Below are positions 45,093-56,885 of a DNA stretch of 64,000 bases, one piece after another (position 1 is the stretch's first letter; each line of letters starts with the position of its first letter). The DNA lies in NCBI RefSeq assembly GCF_014653575.1, contig NZ_BNAQ01000003.1, forward strand, positions 372,001 through 436,000, read 5' to 3'. The stretch is from Sphingomonas glacialis. Lineage in GTDB: Bacteria > Pseudomonadota > Alphaproteobacteria > Sphingomonadales > Sphingomonadaceae. Made by a program: the position numbers and the translations under genes. The notes beneath the pieces are model-generated. The model was given only the letters and a program-made list of their open reading frames with translations, did not search any database and was not told the origin of the DNA.

Positions 45093-46022
45093 TCAGAGCT
45101 TCTCGGTCAGCTCCGGCACCAGCTTGAAGAGATCGCCGACGAGGCCGAAATCGGCGACCTGGAAGATCGGCGCGTCTTCGTCCTTGTTGATCGCGACGAT
45201 CACCTTCGAGTCCTTCATGCCGGCAAGATGCTGGATCGCACCCGAAATGCCGACCGCGACATAGACTTCGGGGGCAACGATCTTGCCCGTCTGGCCGACT
45301 TGATAGTCGTTCGGTGCATAGCCCGCATCGACCGCAGCGCGCGATGCGCCGACGCCCGCGCCGAGCTTGTCGGCGAGCGGATCGATCAAGGTGTGGAACT
45401 GCTCGCTCGAGCCAAGCGCACGACCGCCCGAGACGATGATCTTGGCCGAGGTCAGCTCGGGCCGCTCAGACGCTGCGATTTCCGAGCCGACATACGTCGA
45501 TACGCCGGCGTCACCGGTGGTGTCGACCGCTTCGATCGTGCCCGAACCGCCTTCGGTGGCGACCTTCTCGAACGCGGTGCCGCGGACCGAGATGACCTTC
45601 TTCGCGTCCTTGGTCTGGACCGTTGCGATCGCGTTGCCGGCGTAGATCGGACGCGTGAAAGTGTCCTCGCTCTCGACCGACAGAATGTCCGAGATCTGCA
45701 TCACGTCGAGCAGCGCTGCGACGCGCGGCGCGATGTTCTTGCCGTTGGTCGTCGCGGGCACGAGGAATGCGTCGTGCGATTCCATCAGCTTGGCGACGAG
45801 CGGCGCGACGTTCTCGGCGAGCGCATGCGCATAGGCCGCGTCGTCGGCGACATGGACCTTGCCGACGCCGGCGATCTTGGCGGCCGCCTCGGCGACTGCG
45901 CCGACGCCGTGACCCGCGACAAGCAGATGGACTTCACCGAGCTTGGAGGCTGCGGTGACGGTGGAGAGGGTGGCATCCTTTACGGACGTGCCATCATGTT
46001 CGACCCAGACGAGCGTCTTCAC
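45093..46022 (-). CDS. etfA: Electron transfer flavoprotein alpha subunit
   Basis: The 309-residue protein has the C-terminal FAD-binding region of Etf[38 protein letters not shown] and the closing [19 protein letters not shown]. EtfA/EtfB carry electrons from acyl-CoA and other flavin dehydrogenases to ETF-quinone oxidoreductase. A GTG start overlaps the etfB stop (GTGA). Confidence 0.97.
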   Translation of the reverse strand: MKTLVWVEHDGTSVKDATLSTVTAASKLGEVHLLVAGHGVGAVAEAAAKIAGVGKVHVADDAAYAHALAENVAPLVAKLMESHDAFLVPATTNGKNIAPRVAALLDVMQISDILSVESEDTFTRPIYAGNAIATVQTKDAKKVISVRGTAFEKVATEGGSGTIEAVDTTGDAGVSTYVGSEIAASERPELTSAKIIVSGGRALGSSEQFHTLIDPLADKLGAGVGASRAAVDAGYAPNDYQVGQTGKIVAPEVYVAVGISGAIQHLAGMKDSKVIVAINKDEDAPIFQVADFGLVGDLFKLVPELTEKL

Positions 46023-46765
46023 TTTGCGACTCCCATGGACTTGAGCTTGGCGACGAGTTCATCGACGTCGGCGACCTTGATGCCGGCCGAACGCTTGGCG
46101 GGCTCGACCACTTTCAGCGTGGTGAGGCGCGGCGACACGTCGACGCCGTAATCGGCGGCGGTCTTCTGTGCGAGCGGCTTCGACTTCGCCTTCATGATGT
46201 TGGGCAGCGAAGCGTAGCGCGGCTCGTTGAGGCGAAGGTCGACGGTGATGATCGCGGGGAGCTTCAGCGTCTCGGTCTCCGAGCCGCCATCGACTTCGCG
46301 CGTCACGGTGACGCTGTCGGCGCCGAGTTCGACCTTCGAGGCGAAGGTCGCCTGGCCGACGCCGAGCAGCCCTGCCAGCATCTGGCCGGTCTGGTTGTTG
46401 TCGTCGTCGATCGCCTGCTTGCCGAGGATGACCAGGTCGGGCTTTTCTTCCTCGACGATCTTGGCGAGGAGCTTGGCGACGCCGAGCGGCTCGACCTTGT
46501 CTTCCGTGACGATCAGGATCGCGCGGTCGGCGCCCATCGCGAGCGCGGTGCGCAGCGTTTCCTGCGCCTTCTGCTCGCCGATCGACACGACGACGATTTC
46601 CGTCACGCCCTTGTCCTTCAAGCGGATCGCTTCTTCGACCGCGATCTCGTCGAACGGGTTCATGCTCATCTTGACGTTGGCGAGGTCGACCCCGCTTCCG
46701 TCCGCCTTCACGCGGGGCTTCACGTTGTAATCAAGCACGCGCTTGACCGGCACCAGCACTCTCAT
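46019..46765 (-). CDS. etfB: Electron transfer flavoprotein beta subunit
   Basis: The 248-residue protein starts [20 protein letters not shown] and shows the EtfB segments [16 protein letters not shown] and [12 protein letters not shown], plus [19 protein letters not shown]. It binds AMP and pairs with EtfA. It is the first gene of the etfBA pair. About 140 bp upstream is the sucC terminator, so the operon has its own promoter. Confidence 0.97.
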   Translation of the reverse strand: MRVLVPVKRVLDYNVKPRVKADGSGVDLANVKMSMNPFDEIAVEEAIRLKDKGVTEIVVVSIGEQKAQETLRTALAMGADRAILIVTEDKVEPLGVAKLLAKIVEEEKPDLVILGKQAIDDDNNQTGQMLAGLLGVGQATFASKVELGADSVTVTREVDGGSETETLKLPAIITVDLRLNEPRYASLPNIMKAKSKPLAQKTAADYGVDVSPRLTTLKVVEPAKRSAGIKVADVDELVAKLKSMGVAK

Positions 46766-46904
46766 CGGGATTCCTTCCAGGACAGTTTCTTGCTCGGCAG
46801 CATCTGGTGGTCAAATGGCGGTTTTGCGCGGTTTTCGCAAGTCCGGTATGCCAGCCAAGCTTGCCGTAGCGGCATCTCGTCCGACTCGAACGCGCCCTCA
46901 ACGC

Positions 46905-46939
46905 AAAAGGGCCCGGCGTTTCCGTCCGGGCCCTTCTTT
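46905..46939 (-). terminator. Rho-independent terminator of sucC
   Basis: A perfect GGGCCCGG/CCGGGCCC stem with a nine-base loop is followed by TTTT on the minus strand, 27 bp after the sucC stop. The other strand also has CTTCTTT, so it may work in both directions. Confidence 0.85.
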
Positions 46940-46965
46940 AGCGCAAAGTGCGTTGGTCAGTCCAC

Positions 46966-48165
<1,200 letters not shown>

Positions 48166-48285
48166 GAGCGCGTGCCTTTCCAAGGGTCGGGTTTGCGGGG
48201 GCTTAAGCACACACGGGGGTACGAATCCACCCCTTCGCAGTTGCGAACACTCGCTATCGGGCGCGCGGCGCGCTATATCGCCTGC

Positions 48286-48804
48286 ATGTCGCTGATCTCT
48301 GGTCTGTTGCTCTTTCTTGCCACCGTCGCTGGGATGGAGCTGTTCGCTTATGCTGCGCATCGCTGGGTGATGCACGGCTTCGGCTGGTTTCTCCACGAGA
48401 GCCATCACCGCCCGCGCACCGGCAATTGGGAGCTGAACGACTGGTACGCAGTGATCTTCGCATTGCCGTCGATCACGATGCTGGTGTTCGGCGTCCAGCT
48501 CGGCTGGTGGCAGGGCTTCACGTGGATCGGCGCGGGAATCGCGGCGTACGGCGCGATCTATTTCGGCTTTCACGACATCATCGTCCACCGGCGCATCCCG
48601 ACGCGCTATCTGCCCAAGTCGGCGTACATGAAGCGGATCATCCAGGCGCATCGGCTGCACCATGTCGTCGAAACCAAGGATGGCTCGGTCAGCTTCGGGT
48701 TTCTCGTCGCCCCCAAGCCCGAGGATCTGAAGGCCGAACTCAAGCGCCGCAAGCGCGCCGGCGTGCGCGCGCCGGTCGGCCAGACGACGCTCATCCCGGA
48801 TTGA
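48286..48804 (+). CDS. crtZ: Beta-carotene hydroxylase CrtZ
   Basis: The 172-residue membrane protein carries the histidine clusters of non-haem di-iron fatty-acid-hydroxylase-type enzymes: HRWVMH, HESHH, HDIIVH and HRLHH, with three to four hydrophobic segments. CrtZ hydroxylates beta-ionone rings to make zeaxanthin-type carotenoids such as the sphingomonad nostoxanthin precursors. ATG 48286 starts [13 protein letters not shown]. The rest of the carotenoid pathway is not in the window. The next gene starts at TTGA overlapping its stop. Confidence 0.95.
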   Translation: MSLISGLLLFLATVAGMELFAYAAHRWVMHGFGWFLHESHHRPRTGNWELNDWYAVIFALPSITMLVFGVQLGWWQGFTWIGAGIAAYGAIYFGFHDIIVHRRIPTRYLPKSAYMKRIIQAHRLHHVVETKDGSVSFGFLVAPKPEDLKAELKRRKRAGVRAPVGQTTLIPD

Positions 48805-49550
48805 GCGAACCGCTGCTTTTCTACGCGCTGGCGGTGCCGGCGGTGGTGCTGCTCGGCCTGTCGAAGGGCGGCTTCGCGGGTCTTGGCGCGCTTTCGCTAC
48901 CGATGCTCGCACTCGCCATCTCGCCGGTGCGCGCGGCGGCGATCTTGCTGCCGATCCTGATCGTGCAGGATGTCGTCGGCGTCTGGGCATTCCGGCGCGA
49001 TTGGGATGCGGCGATCCTCGCCTGGATGCTGCCGGGCGCGGGAATCGGGATTTTGCTCGGCTATCTGTTCGCCGCACAAGTCTCGAGCGCGGCAGTGCTC
49101 GCCGTGGTCGGCGCGATCTCGGTGCTGTTCGGGCTCTACCGATTGTGGAGCGAGCGCCGCGGCGCGGTTGCCGTCGCGGCGCAGGCGCCGGGTTGGGTCG
49201 GGTCGCTGCTTGGCGTTGCTTCGGGGTTTACCAGCCAGATCGCGCATGCCGGCCAGCCGCCGTTCCAGGTCTACGTCCTGCCGCGGCGGCTGCCGCGCGA
49301 CGTGCTCGTCGGCACGACCGCGATCTTCTTCGCCGCGGTCAATTGGGCGAAGGTCCCGGCCTATTGGGCGCTCGGCCAGTTCGACCGCGACACGCTCGGT
49401 GTCGCAGCGCTGCTGCTGCCCGTGGCGATCGCGTCGACCTTTGCCGGCGTCTGGCTCGTGCGGCGCGTCTCGCCCGAGCGCTTCTACACCGCGATCTACG
49501 CGTTGATGGTGCTGGTCGGCGTCAAGCTGATCTGGGACGCGCTCGCCTGA
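48801..49550 (+). CDS. TauE/SafE family exporter (second copy)
   Basis: The 249-residue protein has about seven helices and TauE signatures [19 protein letters not shown] and [20 protein letters not shown]. The reading frame has no ATG at the family N-terminus; TTG 48801 overlaps the crtZ stop (TTGA) and gives [16 protein letters not shown], matching homologues. Its stop is one base from that of convergent prs. Substrate unknown; link with carotenoid hydroxylase is only positional. Confidence 0.88.
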   Translation: MSEPLLFYALAVPAVVLLGLSKGGFAGLGALSLPMLALAISPVRAAAILLPILIVQDVVGVWAFRRDWDAAILAWMLPGAGIGILLGYLFAAQVSSAAVLAVVGAISVLFGLYRLWSERRGAVAVAAQAPGWVGSLLGVASGFTSQIAHAGQPPFQVYVLPRRLPRDVLVGTTAIFFAAVNWAKVPAYWALGQFDRDTLGVAALLLPVAIASTFAGVWLVRRVSPERFYTAIYALMVLVGVKLIWDALA

Positions 49551-49551
49551 T

Positions 49552-50487
49552 TCAGTCGAAAAGCGACGAGACCGACGATTCGTCGGCGATCCGGCGAATC
49601 GCCTCGGCGAGCAGCGGCGCGATCGTCAAATGGCGGATCTTCTTGGCCGAGGCGACGATGTCGTGGCTGCCGAGCGAATCGGTGATGACCAATTCCTCGA
49701 GCGCAGAGCTTTCGACTCGTGCGACCGCGCCGCCCGACAGCACGCCGTGCGTGATATAGGCGGCGACGCCGGCTGCGCCCGCCTGCTTGAGTGCGGCGGC
49801 GGCGTTGCACAGCGTGCCGCCCGAATCGACGATGTCGTCGATCAGGATGCAGAAGCGCCCCTCGACCTCACCGATGATGTTCATCACTTCGGATTCGCCG
49901 GCGCGCTCGCGGCGCTTGTCGACGATCGCGAGCGGGGCGTTGTTGAGCCGCTTGGCGAGCGCACGCGCGCGCACCACGCCGCCGACGTCGGGCGACACGA
50001 CCATCAAATTGCGATTGCCGTAGCGCGTCAGGATGTCGGCCGACATCACGGGTGCGGCGAAGAGATTGTCGGTCGGGATATCGAAGAAGCCCTGGATCTG
50101 CCCGGCATGCAGATCGACCGAAAGCACGCGGTCGGCACCCGCGACGGTGATCAGATTGGCGACGAGTTTGGCCGAGATCGGCGTGCGTGGCCCCGGTTTG
50201 CGGTCCTGCCGGGCATAGCCGAAATACGGGATAACCGCCGTGATTCGCTTGGCCGAGGCGCGCTTCAGCGCGTCGATGCAGATCAGCAGCTCCATCAGAT
50301 TGTCGTTTGCCGGATAGCCGGTCGATTGCAGCACGAAGACGTCCTCGCCGCGGACATTCTCCTGGATCTCGACGAAAATTTCCTCGTCGGCGAAGCGGCG
50401 GACCTGCGCGTCGGTCAGCGGCAGCTGGAGATAGGCGGCGACATCGCGCGCGAGCGGCAGGTTCGAATTGCCGGTGAGAAGTTTCAT
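49552..50487 (-). CDS. prs: Ribose-phosphate pyrophosphokinase
   Basis: The 311-residue enzyme makes PRPP for nucleotide, histidine and tryptophan synthesis. It has [30 protein letters not shown] (catalytic), [16 protein letters not shown] and the PRPP-binding [17 protein letters not shown] 50487 gives the family start MKLLTGNSN. It is divergent from gltX across 160 bp and convergent with the TauE gene. Confidence 0.97.
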   Translation of the reverse strand: MKLLTGNSNLPLARDVAAYLQLPLTDAQVRRFADEEIFVEIQENVRGEDVFVLQSTGYPANDNLMELLICIDALKRASAKRITAVIPYFGYARQDRKPGPRTPISAKLVANLITVAGADRVLSVDLHAGQIQGFFDIPTDNLFAAPVMSADILTRYGNRNLMVVSPDVGGVVRARALAKRLNNAPLAIVDKRRERAGESEVMNIIGEVEGRFCILIDDIVDSGGTLCNAAAALKQAGAAGVAAYITHGVLSGGAVARVESSALEELVITDSLGSHDIVASAKKIRHLTIAPLLAEAIRRIADESSVSSLFD

Positions 50488-50647
50488 ATGGGCCGCCCCT
50501 TGCGCTTGCCGAGTTGCAGCCTCCTTAGGAGCGTCGTCGGCTCGGGGAAAGAGACCGCGTGCCCTGCGATGCCGCAACCAGTGCCGCCAAGCGCGTATGG
50601 ATGCGCGGGCTTGTCGAGAGGGCGCCGCGTCCTCTACCGCTCGTGGC

Positions 50648-51976
50648 ATGACGATCCGCACTCGCTTCGCCCCTTCGCCGACTGGCATGCTGCACGTCGG
50701 CAACATCCGCACCGCGCTCCACAATTGGCTGTGGGCGCAAGCGCAGGATGGCGAGTTCTGGCTGCGGATCGACGATACCGATGCCGAGCGCAGCGAAGCG
50801 CGCTTTGTCGATGCGATCCGCGCCGATCTCGCCTGGCTCGGGCTGGCGATTGCGGGCGAGGAGCGGCAGTCGGCGCGCTTTGCGCTCTATGAGGCGCGCT
50901 TTGCGGCGTTGCGCGACGCAGGGCGCGTCTACCCGGCGTACGAAACCGCGCAGGAGCTCGACCTCAAACGCAAGATCGCCGCCGGGCGCGGGCTGCCGCC
51001 GGTCTACGACCGCGCCGCGCTCGCGCTGAGCGACGCCGAGCGGGCGCGCTTCGAGGCTGATGGCGTCAAGCCGCACTGGCGCTTCAAGCTCGATCATGCC
51101 GCGCCGATCGTGTGGGACGATCTGATCCGTGGGCCCCAGAAATTCGATGCCGCGACGATGAGCGATCCTGTCATCCGCCGCGCCGACGGGTCGTGGCTCT
51201 ATATGCTGCCCTCGGCGATCGACGATATGGAGATGGGCATCACGCACGTCGTGCGCGGCGAGGACCATGTCTCGAACACCGCGCTCCAGCTCCAGATGTT
51301 CGATGCGATGGGCGTTGCACCGCCGGCCTTCGCGCACGAGGCGCTGGTGGTCGGCTCGGAGGGTAAATTGTCGAAGCGGTTGGGCTCGCTCGGTGTCGCG
51401 CATTTCCGTGAGGTGGGGATCGAACCCGAGGCGGTGCGCGCGTTGCTCGCGCGGATCGGGACGAGCTTGCCGGTCGAACCGCTGGTCGAGACGGCGACGC
51501 TGGTCGAGAGCTTCGATTTCGCCAAGTTCGGCCGCGCGCCCGCGCGCTTCGACGAGGCGGAGCTTGCCGGGTTGAACGCCAAGATCGTTCATCAACTTGA
51601 ATTCGCGCACGTCGCCGACCGGCTTCCCGCGGGGATGGGCGCGGCGGAATGGGCGGCGGTGCGGCCCAATCTCCAGACGATCGCCGAGGCGGCCGACTGG
51701 TGGGGCGTAATCGAGGGTCCGATCGTCGCCGAGCGCGACTCCGCCGATGCCGACTTCCTCGCCGCCGCCGCGCGGGCCGCCGAGTCGCTCGACTGGGCAG
51801 GGGACCCGTGGCACGCGCTGACCGCCACGCTGAAGGCCGAGACCGGACGCAGCGGCAAGGCGCTGTTCCTGCCGTTGCGGCGTGCGCTGACCGGCCGCGA
51901 GCATGGTCCCGACATGAAGGCGCTCCTCCCGCTGATCGGCCGCGACCGCGCGATTGCGCGCCTGTCGCCCGAGTGA
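50648..51976 (+). CDS. gltX: Glutamate-tRNA ligase
   Basis: The 442-residue class I synthetase has [19 protein letters not shown] (HVGN signature) and the KMSKS-like GKLSKRLG loop, and a short anticodon-binding domain. It is at the short end of the GluRS range. Alphaproteobacteria often have two GluRS copies, one of which charges tRNA-Gln for the amidotransferase route; which one this is cannot be told alone. Confidence 0.95.
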   Translation: MTIRTRFAPSPTGMLHVGNIRTALHNWLWAQAQDGEFWLRIDDTDAERSEARFVDAIRADLAWLGLAIAGEERQSARFALYEARFAALRDAGRVYPAYETAQELDLKRKIAAGRGLPPVYDRAALALSDAERARFEADGVKPHWRFKLDHAAPIVWDDLIRGPQKFDAATMSDPVIRRADGSWLYMLPSAIDDMEMGITHVVRGEDHVSNTALQLQMFDAMGVAPPAFAHEALVVGSEGKLSKRLGSLGVAHFREVGIEPEAVRALLARIGTSLPVEPLVETATLVESFDFAKFGRAPARFDEAELAGLNAKIVHQLEFAHVADRLPAGMGAAEWAAVRPNLQTIAEAADWWGVIEGPIVAERDSADADFLAAAARAAESLDWAGDPWHALTATLKAETGRSGKALFLPLRRALTGREHGPDMKALLPLIGRDRAIARLSPE

Positions 51977-52006
51977 GGCGACAGGATATTGTCTCTTGCA
52001 GGCAGA

Positions 52007-52023
52007 ATGTTATGATGTAACAT
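52007..52023. promoter_or_regulatory. Zur-like palindromic operator upstream of tonB
   Basis: ATGTTATGATGTAACAT is a perfect palindrome outside its centre (ATGTTA...TAACAT). It differs from the proteobacterial Zur consensus ATGTTATAATATAACAT at two positions. It lies 50 bp before the tonB start and overlaps a possible -10 (TAACAT), with TTGCAG 16 bases upstream as -35. A repressor bound here would block the promoter. The Zur assignment is inference. Confidence 0.6.
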
Positions 52024-52072
52024 CCTCTCCATGTCCGGCGCAGAATCGGACGGCACAGATGGAGACGGGACG

Positions 52073-52741
52073 ATGTACGCAGATCGTTATGCCAACCGCC
52101 ATGGTCTCAACCCCGGCGGAGTCGCCTTCGCGCTCGGCGCCAGCGGCGTGTTGCTGTTCGGGCTTTCGCTGACCGCGCCGCATTTCGTGCGCGATATCGT
52201 CCCGACGATCACCGCGACCAACATCCCGCTCGATCCGCCACCCCCGCCCAAGCCCGAACCCAAACCGGTCCCGCAGATCCAGCATGTCGCGCAGCCACTC
52301 AAGCCGCCGCCCGAATCGATCGACCTGACCAAGCTGGTGACCCCGGGCGTCCCGAGCGGACAGATCGCCTTGCACATCGATCCGCCGCCGCTTCAGCCGT
52401 TTCCCGGCGGCACGGGTGATGTCGGCACGATCGTCAAACCGCCTGCGCCGGTCATTACCATCCCGAAACTCGACTCGCGCTATCTCGGCGCATTCCAGCC
52501 GACCTATCCGAGCGACGAGCGCCTTGCCGGGCACGAGGGGCGCGTCGTCTTGCGCGTGCTGATCGGCACCGACGGGCGCGTGAAACAGGTCGAGCAAGTC
52601 AGCGCGGCGAGCCCCGCCTTCTTCGAGGCGACGCGCAAGCGCGCACTCGAGAAATGGCGCTTCACCCCCGGCACGCGCGACGGCGTGGCGATCGAGGCGT
52701 GGCAGACGATGGCGGTCCGCTTCGTGCTCGACGAAGAATAG
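52073..52741 (+). CDS. TonB family energy transducer
   Basis: The 222-residue protein has an N-terminal membrane helix (VAFALGASGVLLFGLSLTA), a proline-rich spacer (PPPPPKPEPKPVP...) and a C-terminal TonB domain (YPSDERLAGHEGRVVLRVLIGTDGRVKQVEQ...ALEKWRFTPGT). It transmits proton-motive force to outer-membrane receptors. No exbB/exbD are adjacent. GGAGA precedes ATG 52073 by eight bases. The Zur-like operator suggests it powers zinc uptake. Confidence 0.9.
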   Translation: MYADRYANRHGLNPGGVAFALGASGVLLFGLSLTAPHFVRDIVPTITATNIPLDPPPPPKPEPKPVPQIQHVAQPLKPPPESIDLTKLVTPGVPSGQIALHIDPPPLQPFPGGTGDVGTIVKPPAPVITIPKLDSRYLGAFQPTYPSDERLAGHEGRVVLRVLIGTDGRVKQVEQVSAASPAFFEATRKRALEKWRFTPGTRDGVAIEAWQTMAVRFVLDEE

Positions 52742-52801
52742 CCGGAGCGGGTGGGCGCGGCAGGGCTGGCATCGCCTCCCGGTCGCGCCTATCTCTTAGC
52801 G

Positions 52802-53152
52802 ATGAATTTCCTGCGCTACATTTCCCCGCTGCGCGCCTGGCGCGATATGCGCACCTATATCGTGACGCGGCGGCCGCATCAGCTCGGCTTCATGGGGCTG
52901 GCGCTGGCGCTGACCTATGTGATGGTCGTCGGGGTGATCTACGAATCGAAGATCCCGCCCAAGCCGTATCACCGCGACATCATCTATGTGCAGCAGTGGC
53001 GCGCCGACCGCACCGATGCCGAGATTATCGCGCAGCAGAAGATCGACGGCGTCGAGCAGACGCGCCAGGCCAACGAACTCAAGCGGCTCGAGGCCGAGCG
53101 CCGCGCGCAGTTCAAGAAGGTCAATGACGGGCTCAAGGCCTACGGGATCTGA
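52802..53152 (+). CDS. Small single-helix membrane protein of unknown function
   Basis: The 116-residue protein has a basic N-terminus, one membrane helix ([19 protein letters not shown]) and a charged, coiled-coil-prone tail ([31 protein letters not shown]). It is the first gene upstream of ribD (2 bp gap) and may be cotranscribed with the riboflavin operon. I do not recognise a function. Confidence 0.7.
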   Translation: MNFLRYISPLRAWRDMRTYIVTRRPHQLGFMGLALALTYVMVVGVIYESKIPPKPYHRDIIYVQQWRADRTDAEIIAQQKIDGVEQTRQANELKRLEAERRAQFKKVNDGLKAYGI

Positions 53153-53154
53153 GC

Positions 53155-54156
53155 GTGACCACGGCTTCCGACGATAGGCGCTGGATGGGCGCAGCGCTCG
53201 CGCTCGGCGAGCGCGGACGCGGGCGGACCACGCCCAACCCCAATGTCGGCTGCGTGATCGTCGCCGATGGCATCGTCGTGGGGCGCGGTTGGACGCAGCC
53301 CGGCGGGCGCCCGCATGCCGAGGCGATGGCGTTGGCGCAAGCCGGCGAAAAGTCGCGCGGCGCAACCGTCTACACCACGCTCGAACCCTGCGCGCATGTC
53401 TCGACGCGTGGGCCGGCGTGCAGCGATCTGCTGCAACTGGCGGGCGTGGCGCGCGTCGTGGTTGCGCTTGGCGATCCCGATCCGCGCACCAATGGCGCGG
53501 GCGTGGCGCGGTTGCGCGATGCGGGGATCGTGGTCGATCTCGGTGCGCGCGCCGCTGACGCGCGCACGGCGATGGTCGGCTTCCTCATGCGACGCCAGGA
53601 CGGCCGGCCCGCCGTGACGCTCAAGCTCGCGCTGTCGCTCGACGGCGCGACCGCGCTGGGATCGGGCGCGAGTCAGTGGATCACCGGGGCGCAGGCACGC
53701 GCGCACGCGCATCTCGAACGCACGCGCCACGACGCGATCCTGGTCGGACGCGCGACGATCGACGCCGACGATCCGACGCTCGACGTGCGCTTGCCCGGGC
53801 TCGAGGCCCGGTCGCCGCGCCGCTTCATCCTGTCGCGCACGTCCGACCTGCATCATCCCGCGCCCGACGGCGCGTTGCCATGGGAAAATCTCGCGGCTCC
53901 AGACGCGATCGGCTCGCTCGAGGGTGTCGATACCCTGCTCGTCGAAGGCGGCCCGACCACCGCCGCCGCGTTCCTCGCCGCCGACCTCGTCGACCGCTTG
54001 CTGCTCTATCGCGCGCCGATCCTCGTCGGGGGCGGGCGCACCTTGCCCGACATCGGCCTCGCCGATCTTTCCGAGGCGCATGGCCGCTGGACGATGACCG
54101 ACGCGCGCACCCTTGGCAGCGACCGGCTCGAGGTTTACGAGCGCGTCAGGGAGTAG
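53155..54156 (+). CDS. ribD: Riboflavin biosynthesis protein RibD
   Basis: The 333-residue bifunctional protein has a deaminase domain with zinc ligands HAEAMAL and EPCAH...PACSD, then a reductase domain ([43 protein letters not shown]). It deaminates and reduces the pyrimidine intermediate of riboflavin synthesis. The start is GTG. It opens the ribD-ribE-ribBX-ribH operon. Confidence 0.96.
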   Translation: MTTASDDRRWMGAALALGERGRGRTTPNPNVGCVIVADGIVVGRGWTQPGGRPHAEAMALAQAGEKSRGATVYTTLEPCAHVSTRGPACSDLLQLAGVARVVVALGDPDPRTNGAGVARLRDAGIVVDLGARAADARTAMVGFLMRRQDGRPAVTLKLALSLDGATALGSGASQWITGAQARAHAHLERTRHDAILVGRATIDADDPTLDVRLPGLEARSPRRFILSRTSDLHHPAPDGALPWENLAAPDAIGSLEGVDTLLVEGGPTTAAAFLAADLVDRLLLYRAPILVGGGRTLPDIGLADLSEAHGRWTMTDARTLGSDRLEVYERVRE

Positions 54157-54159
54157 GCC

Positions 54160-54783
54160 ATGTTCACCGGGATCATTACCGACATCGGCACGATCGATCG
54201 GATCGAGGAGCGCGGTGATCTGCGCATCTTCGTCGCGACCGGCTATGATATGGGGCATGTCGATCTCGGCGCCTCGATCGCCTGTTCGGGCGTGTGCCTG
54301 ACCGTCGTCGACAAGTCCGCGCCCGGCGCGTCGGGCTGGTTCGCCGCTGATGTCTCGGGCGAAACCGTGTCCCGCACCCCTGCCGCGCAATGGACCGCCG
54401 GCCGCCGGCTCAACCTCGAACGCGCGCTGAAGCTCGGCGAGGAACTCGGCGGGCATATCGTCACCGGCCATGTCGACGGCATCGCGTCGATCGTCGAGAC
54501 CAGCAGCGACGGCGATTCGTGGAAGGTCGTCATTGCCGTCCCGGCCGCGCTTGCGCCGTTCGTCGCACCCAAGGGATCTATCACTGTCGATGGCGTCTCG
54601 CTGACCGTCAACAGCGTCGCCGATCAGGCCGACGGCAGCACGCATTTCGCGATCAACATCATTCCCCACACCCAGGCGATGACCACGCTGGGCGATCTTC
54701 ATTCCGGCGCACACGTCAATATCGAGATCGACGTCCTCGCCCGCTATCTGCAACGCATGGAGCATTATCGTGCAAAAGCCTGA
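54160..54783 (+). CDS. ribE: Riboflavin synthase alpha chain
   Basis: The 207-residue enzyme has two similar barrel halves. It starts MFTGII with the [11 protein letters not shown] motif, and each half has a conserved GHVDG- or SLTVN-type element ([29 protein letters not shown]). It dismutates two lumazines into riboflavin. The next gene starts 14 bp before its stop. Confidence 0.96.
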   Translation: MFTGIITDIGTIDRIEERGDLRIFVATGYDMGHVDLGASIACSGVCLTVVDKSAPGASGWFAADVSGETVSRTPAAQWTAGRRLNLERALKLGEELGGHIVTGHVDGIASIVETSSDGDSWKVVIAVPAALAPFVAPKGSITVDGVSLTVNSVADQADGSTHFAINIIPHTQAMTTLGDLHSGAHVNIEIDVLARYLQRMEHYRAKA

Positions 54784-55918
54784 AGTTGCGCGCCTGCGCC
54801 ATGGGTTCCTGTCCTCGCCCGAGGAACTGATCGACGAGGCCAAGAACGGCCGGATGTTCATCCTGGTCGACGACGAGGACCGTGAGAACGAGGGCGATCT
54901 CGTCATCCCCGCACAGATGGCGACGCCAGAGAAGATCAACTTCATGGCCAAGCACGGTCGCGGGCTGATCTGCCTCGCGATGACTAAGAAGCGCGTCGAC
55001 GAGCTCGGTCTCGGCCTGATGAGCCGCCACAACGGCACGCGGCATGAAACCGCCTTCACCACTTCGATCGAGGCGCGCGACGGCGTCACCACCGGCATCT
55101 CCGCCGCCGACCGCGCACGCACCATCGCGGTCGCGATCGATTCGTCGAAGGGCAAGGAAGAGATCGTTACGCCGGGCCATGTCTTCCCACTCGTCGCGCG
55201 CGACGGCGGCGTGCTCGTCCGCGCCGGGCATACCGAGGCCGCGGTCGACGTCTCGCGGCTCGCCGGGCTCAATCCGTCGGGGGTGATTTGCGAGATCATG
55301 AACGAGGACGGCACGATGAGCCGCCTCGACGATCTCGTCTCGTTCGCGCAGCTCCACAATCTCAAGATCGGCACGATCCGCGACTTGATCGCCTATCGCC
55401 GCCGCCACGACCATCTCGTCGAGAAGCGCGCCGAAATGCCGTTCGAGTCGAAATGGGGCGGGACGTGGAAGGCGATGACCTTCCACAACAAGGCGACCGG
55501 CGACGAGACGATCGCACTGGTCAAGGGCAAGATCGACCCGACCAAGCCGACGCTGGTGCGGATGCACACGCTGTCGACCTTCGTCGACGTGTTCGGCGAA
55601 GAGAATGAGCGTTCGGGCCTGCTCTCTGGCTCGATGCAGCTGATCGCCGAGGAAGGCACCGGTGTGATCGTCGTGATCAACCGCCAGATGGCCGACGGCA
55701 TCACGCGTTTCATCAAGCTGCGCGGCGAGGGCAAGGGCGCGGGCGCGCCCGAGGTCGAGGAATTGCGCGATTACGGCGTCGGCGCGCAGATTCTCGCCGA
55801 GCTTGGCGTCGAGGAAATGGTGCTGCTCACAAATACGCATCACGCGCTGGTCGGCCTCGAAGGCTATGGCCTGTCGATCGTCGCCGAGCGCGCCATTCCG
55901 GGTACTGGGGGCGAATAA
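54770..55918 (+). CDS. ribB: DHBP synthase with degenerate GTP cyclohydrolase II domain (RibBX-type)
   Basis: The N-terminal half (residues 1-205) is a complete 3,4-dihydroxy-2-butanone 4-phosphate synthase: [46 protein letters not shown]. The C-terminal half has the GTP cyclohydrolase II fold, but the three zinc cysteines (CxxGDxFxSxxCxC region) are replaced: [16 protein letters not shown]. It therefore should not make the pyrimidine precursor from GTP. Such proteins are known as RibBX in alphaproteobacteria. The start is GTG, and the gene is 382 residues long. Confidence 0.92.
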   Translation: MQKPEVARLRHGFLSSPEELIDEAKNGRMFILVDDEDRENEGDLVIPAQMATPEKINFMAKHGRGLICLAMTKKRVDELGLGLMSRHNGTRHETAFTTSIEARDGVTTGISAADRARTIAVAIDSSKGKEEIVTPGHVFPLVARDGGVLVRAGHTEAAVDVSRLAGLNPSGVICEIMNEDGTMSRLDDLVSFAQLHNLKIGTIRDLIAYRRRHDHLVEKRAEMPFESKWGGTWKAMTFHNKATGDETIALVKGKIDPTKPTLVRMHTLSTFVDVFGEENERSGLLSGSMQLIAEEGTGVIVVINRQMADGITRFIKLRGEGKGAGAPEVEELRDYGVGAQILAELGVEEMVLLTNTHHALVGLEGYGLSIVAERAIPGTGGE

Positions 55919-56337
55919 TGGCCAAATTGCTCATCGTCGAAGCGCGCTTCTACGACCATCTCAACGACCTGCTGCTCGAAGGCGCCCGCGCCGCGATCGA
56001 GGCGGCGGGGCACAAGCATGAGACGATCACCGTCCCCGGCGCACTCGAAATCCCCGGCGCGGTCGCGCTCGCGGCCGAGAGCGGGCTGTATGACGGCTTC
56101 GTCGCGCTCGGCGTCGTGATCCGTGGCGAGACCTATCATTTCGAGATCGTCGCGGGCGAGAGCGCGCGCGGGCTGATGGCGCTGTCGATGGACGGCCTCG
56201 CGATCGGCAACGGCATCCTGACGACCGAGGACGAAGCGCAGGCGCTGACGCGCGCACGGAAGTCCGAGAAGGACAAGGGCGGCGAGGCAGCCAAGGCCGC
56301 GCTCGCGATGATGGCGCTGAAGGCGCGCTTCGGCTGA
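55918..56337 (+). CDS. ribH: 6,7-dimethyl-8-ribityllumazine synthase
   Basis: The 139-residue protein has the RibH plan: [19 protein letters not shown], a [15 protein letters not shown] loop, [18 protein letters not shown] and [19 protein letters not shown]. It condenses the pyrimidine and dihydroxybutanone phosphate. ATG overlaps the ribB stop by one base (TAATG). The usual nusB neighbour is absent; a GNAT gene follows. Confidence 0.96.
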   Translation: MAKLLIVEARFYDHLNDLLLEGARAAIEAAGHKHETITVPGALEIPGAVALAAESGLYDGFVALGVVIRGETYHFEIVAGESARGLMALSMDGLAIGNGILTTEDEAQALTRARKSEKDKGGEAAKAALAMMALKARFG

Positions 56338-56342
56338 CCCGC

Positions 56343-56885
56343 GTGGTGAGCGGGCCGATCCTGTTCACCGACCGGCTGATCCTGCGGCTCCCCGAGCCTG
56401 CGGATTTCGAGGCTTATGCCGCCTTCGCCGCCGATGGCGAGACGATGGCGCACCTCGGCGGCGCGATGCCGCGTGCGGTTGCCTGGCGTGACTTTTCGGT
56501 GCGCGCCGGTGCGTGGATGACGCGCGGCTTCTCGATGTTCTCGGTGATCGAACGCGAGTCCGGCGCCTGGGTCGGGCGGATCGGCCCGTGGCAGCCCGAG
56601 GGCTGGCCCGGCACCGAAGTCGGCTGGGGCGTCGCCAGCGGTTTTGCGGGCAAGGGCTATGCGCATGAAGCCGCAGTCGCTGCGATCGACTTTGCGTTCG
56701 ACAGTCTTGGCTGGAGCGACGTGATCCACACGATCGCACCCGATAATATCCGCTCGATCCAGCTCGCCGAGCGGCTGGGCTCCGCCAACCGTGGGCCGAC
56801 ACGCTTGCCAGCACCGCTCGATGGCTACCGCGTCGATGCGTGGGGCCAGAGCGCGGCCGAATGGCGCGCGCACCGCGGCAGATGA
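56343..56885 (+). CDS. RimJ/RimL-type GNAT acetyltransferase
   Basis: The 180-residue protein starts PILFTDRLILRLPEPADFEAYAAFAADGETMAHLGG, typical of RimJ/RimL-like GNATs, with the acetyl-CoA loop GFAGKGYAHEAAVAAIDFAF. GTG 56343 or 56346 are the possible starts. Substrate unknown. It follows ribH by 5 bp and overlaps the next gene by 4 bp, so it belongs to the riboflavin transcript. Confidence 0.9.
   Translation: MVSGPILFTDRLILRLPEPADFEAYAAFAADGETMAHLGGAMPRAVAWRDFSVRAGAWMTRGFSMFSVIERESGAWVGRIGPWQPEGWPGTEVGWGVASGFAGKGYAHEAAVAAIDFAFDSLGWSDVIHTIAPDNIRSIQLAERLGSANRGPTRLPAPLDGYRVDAWGQSAAEWRAHRGR

Noticed and set aside
52742..53154. An FMN riboswitch upstream of ribD
   Set aside because: The interval is filled by a small gene and shows no FMN-aptamer conserved segments.
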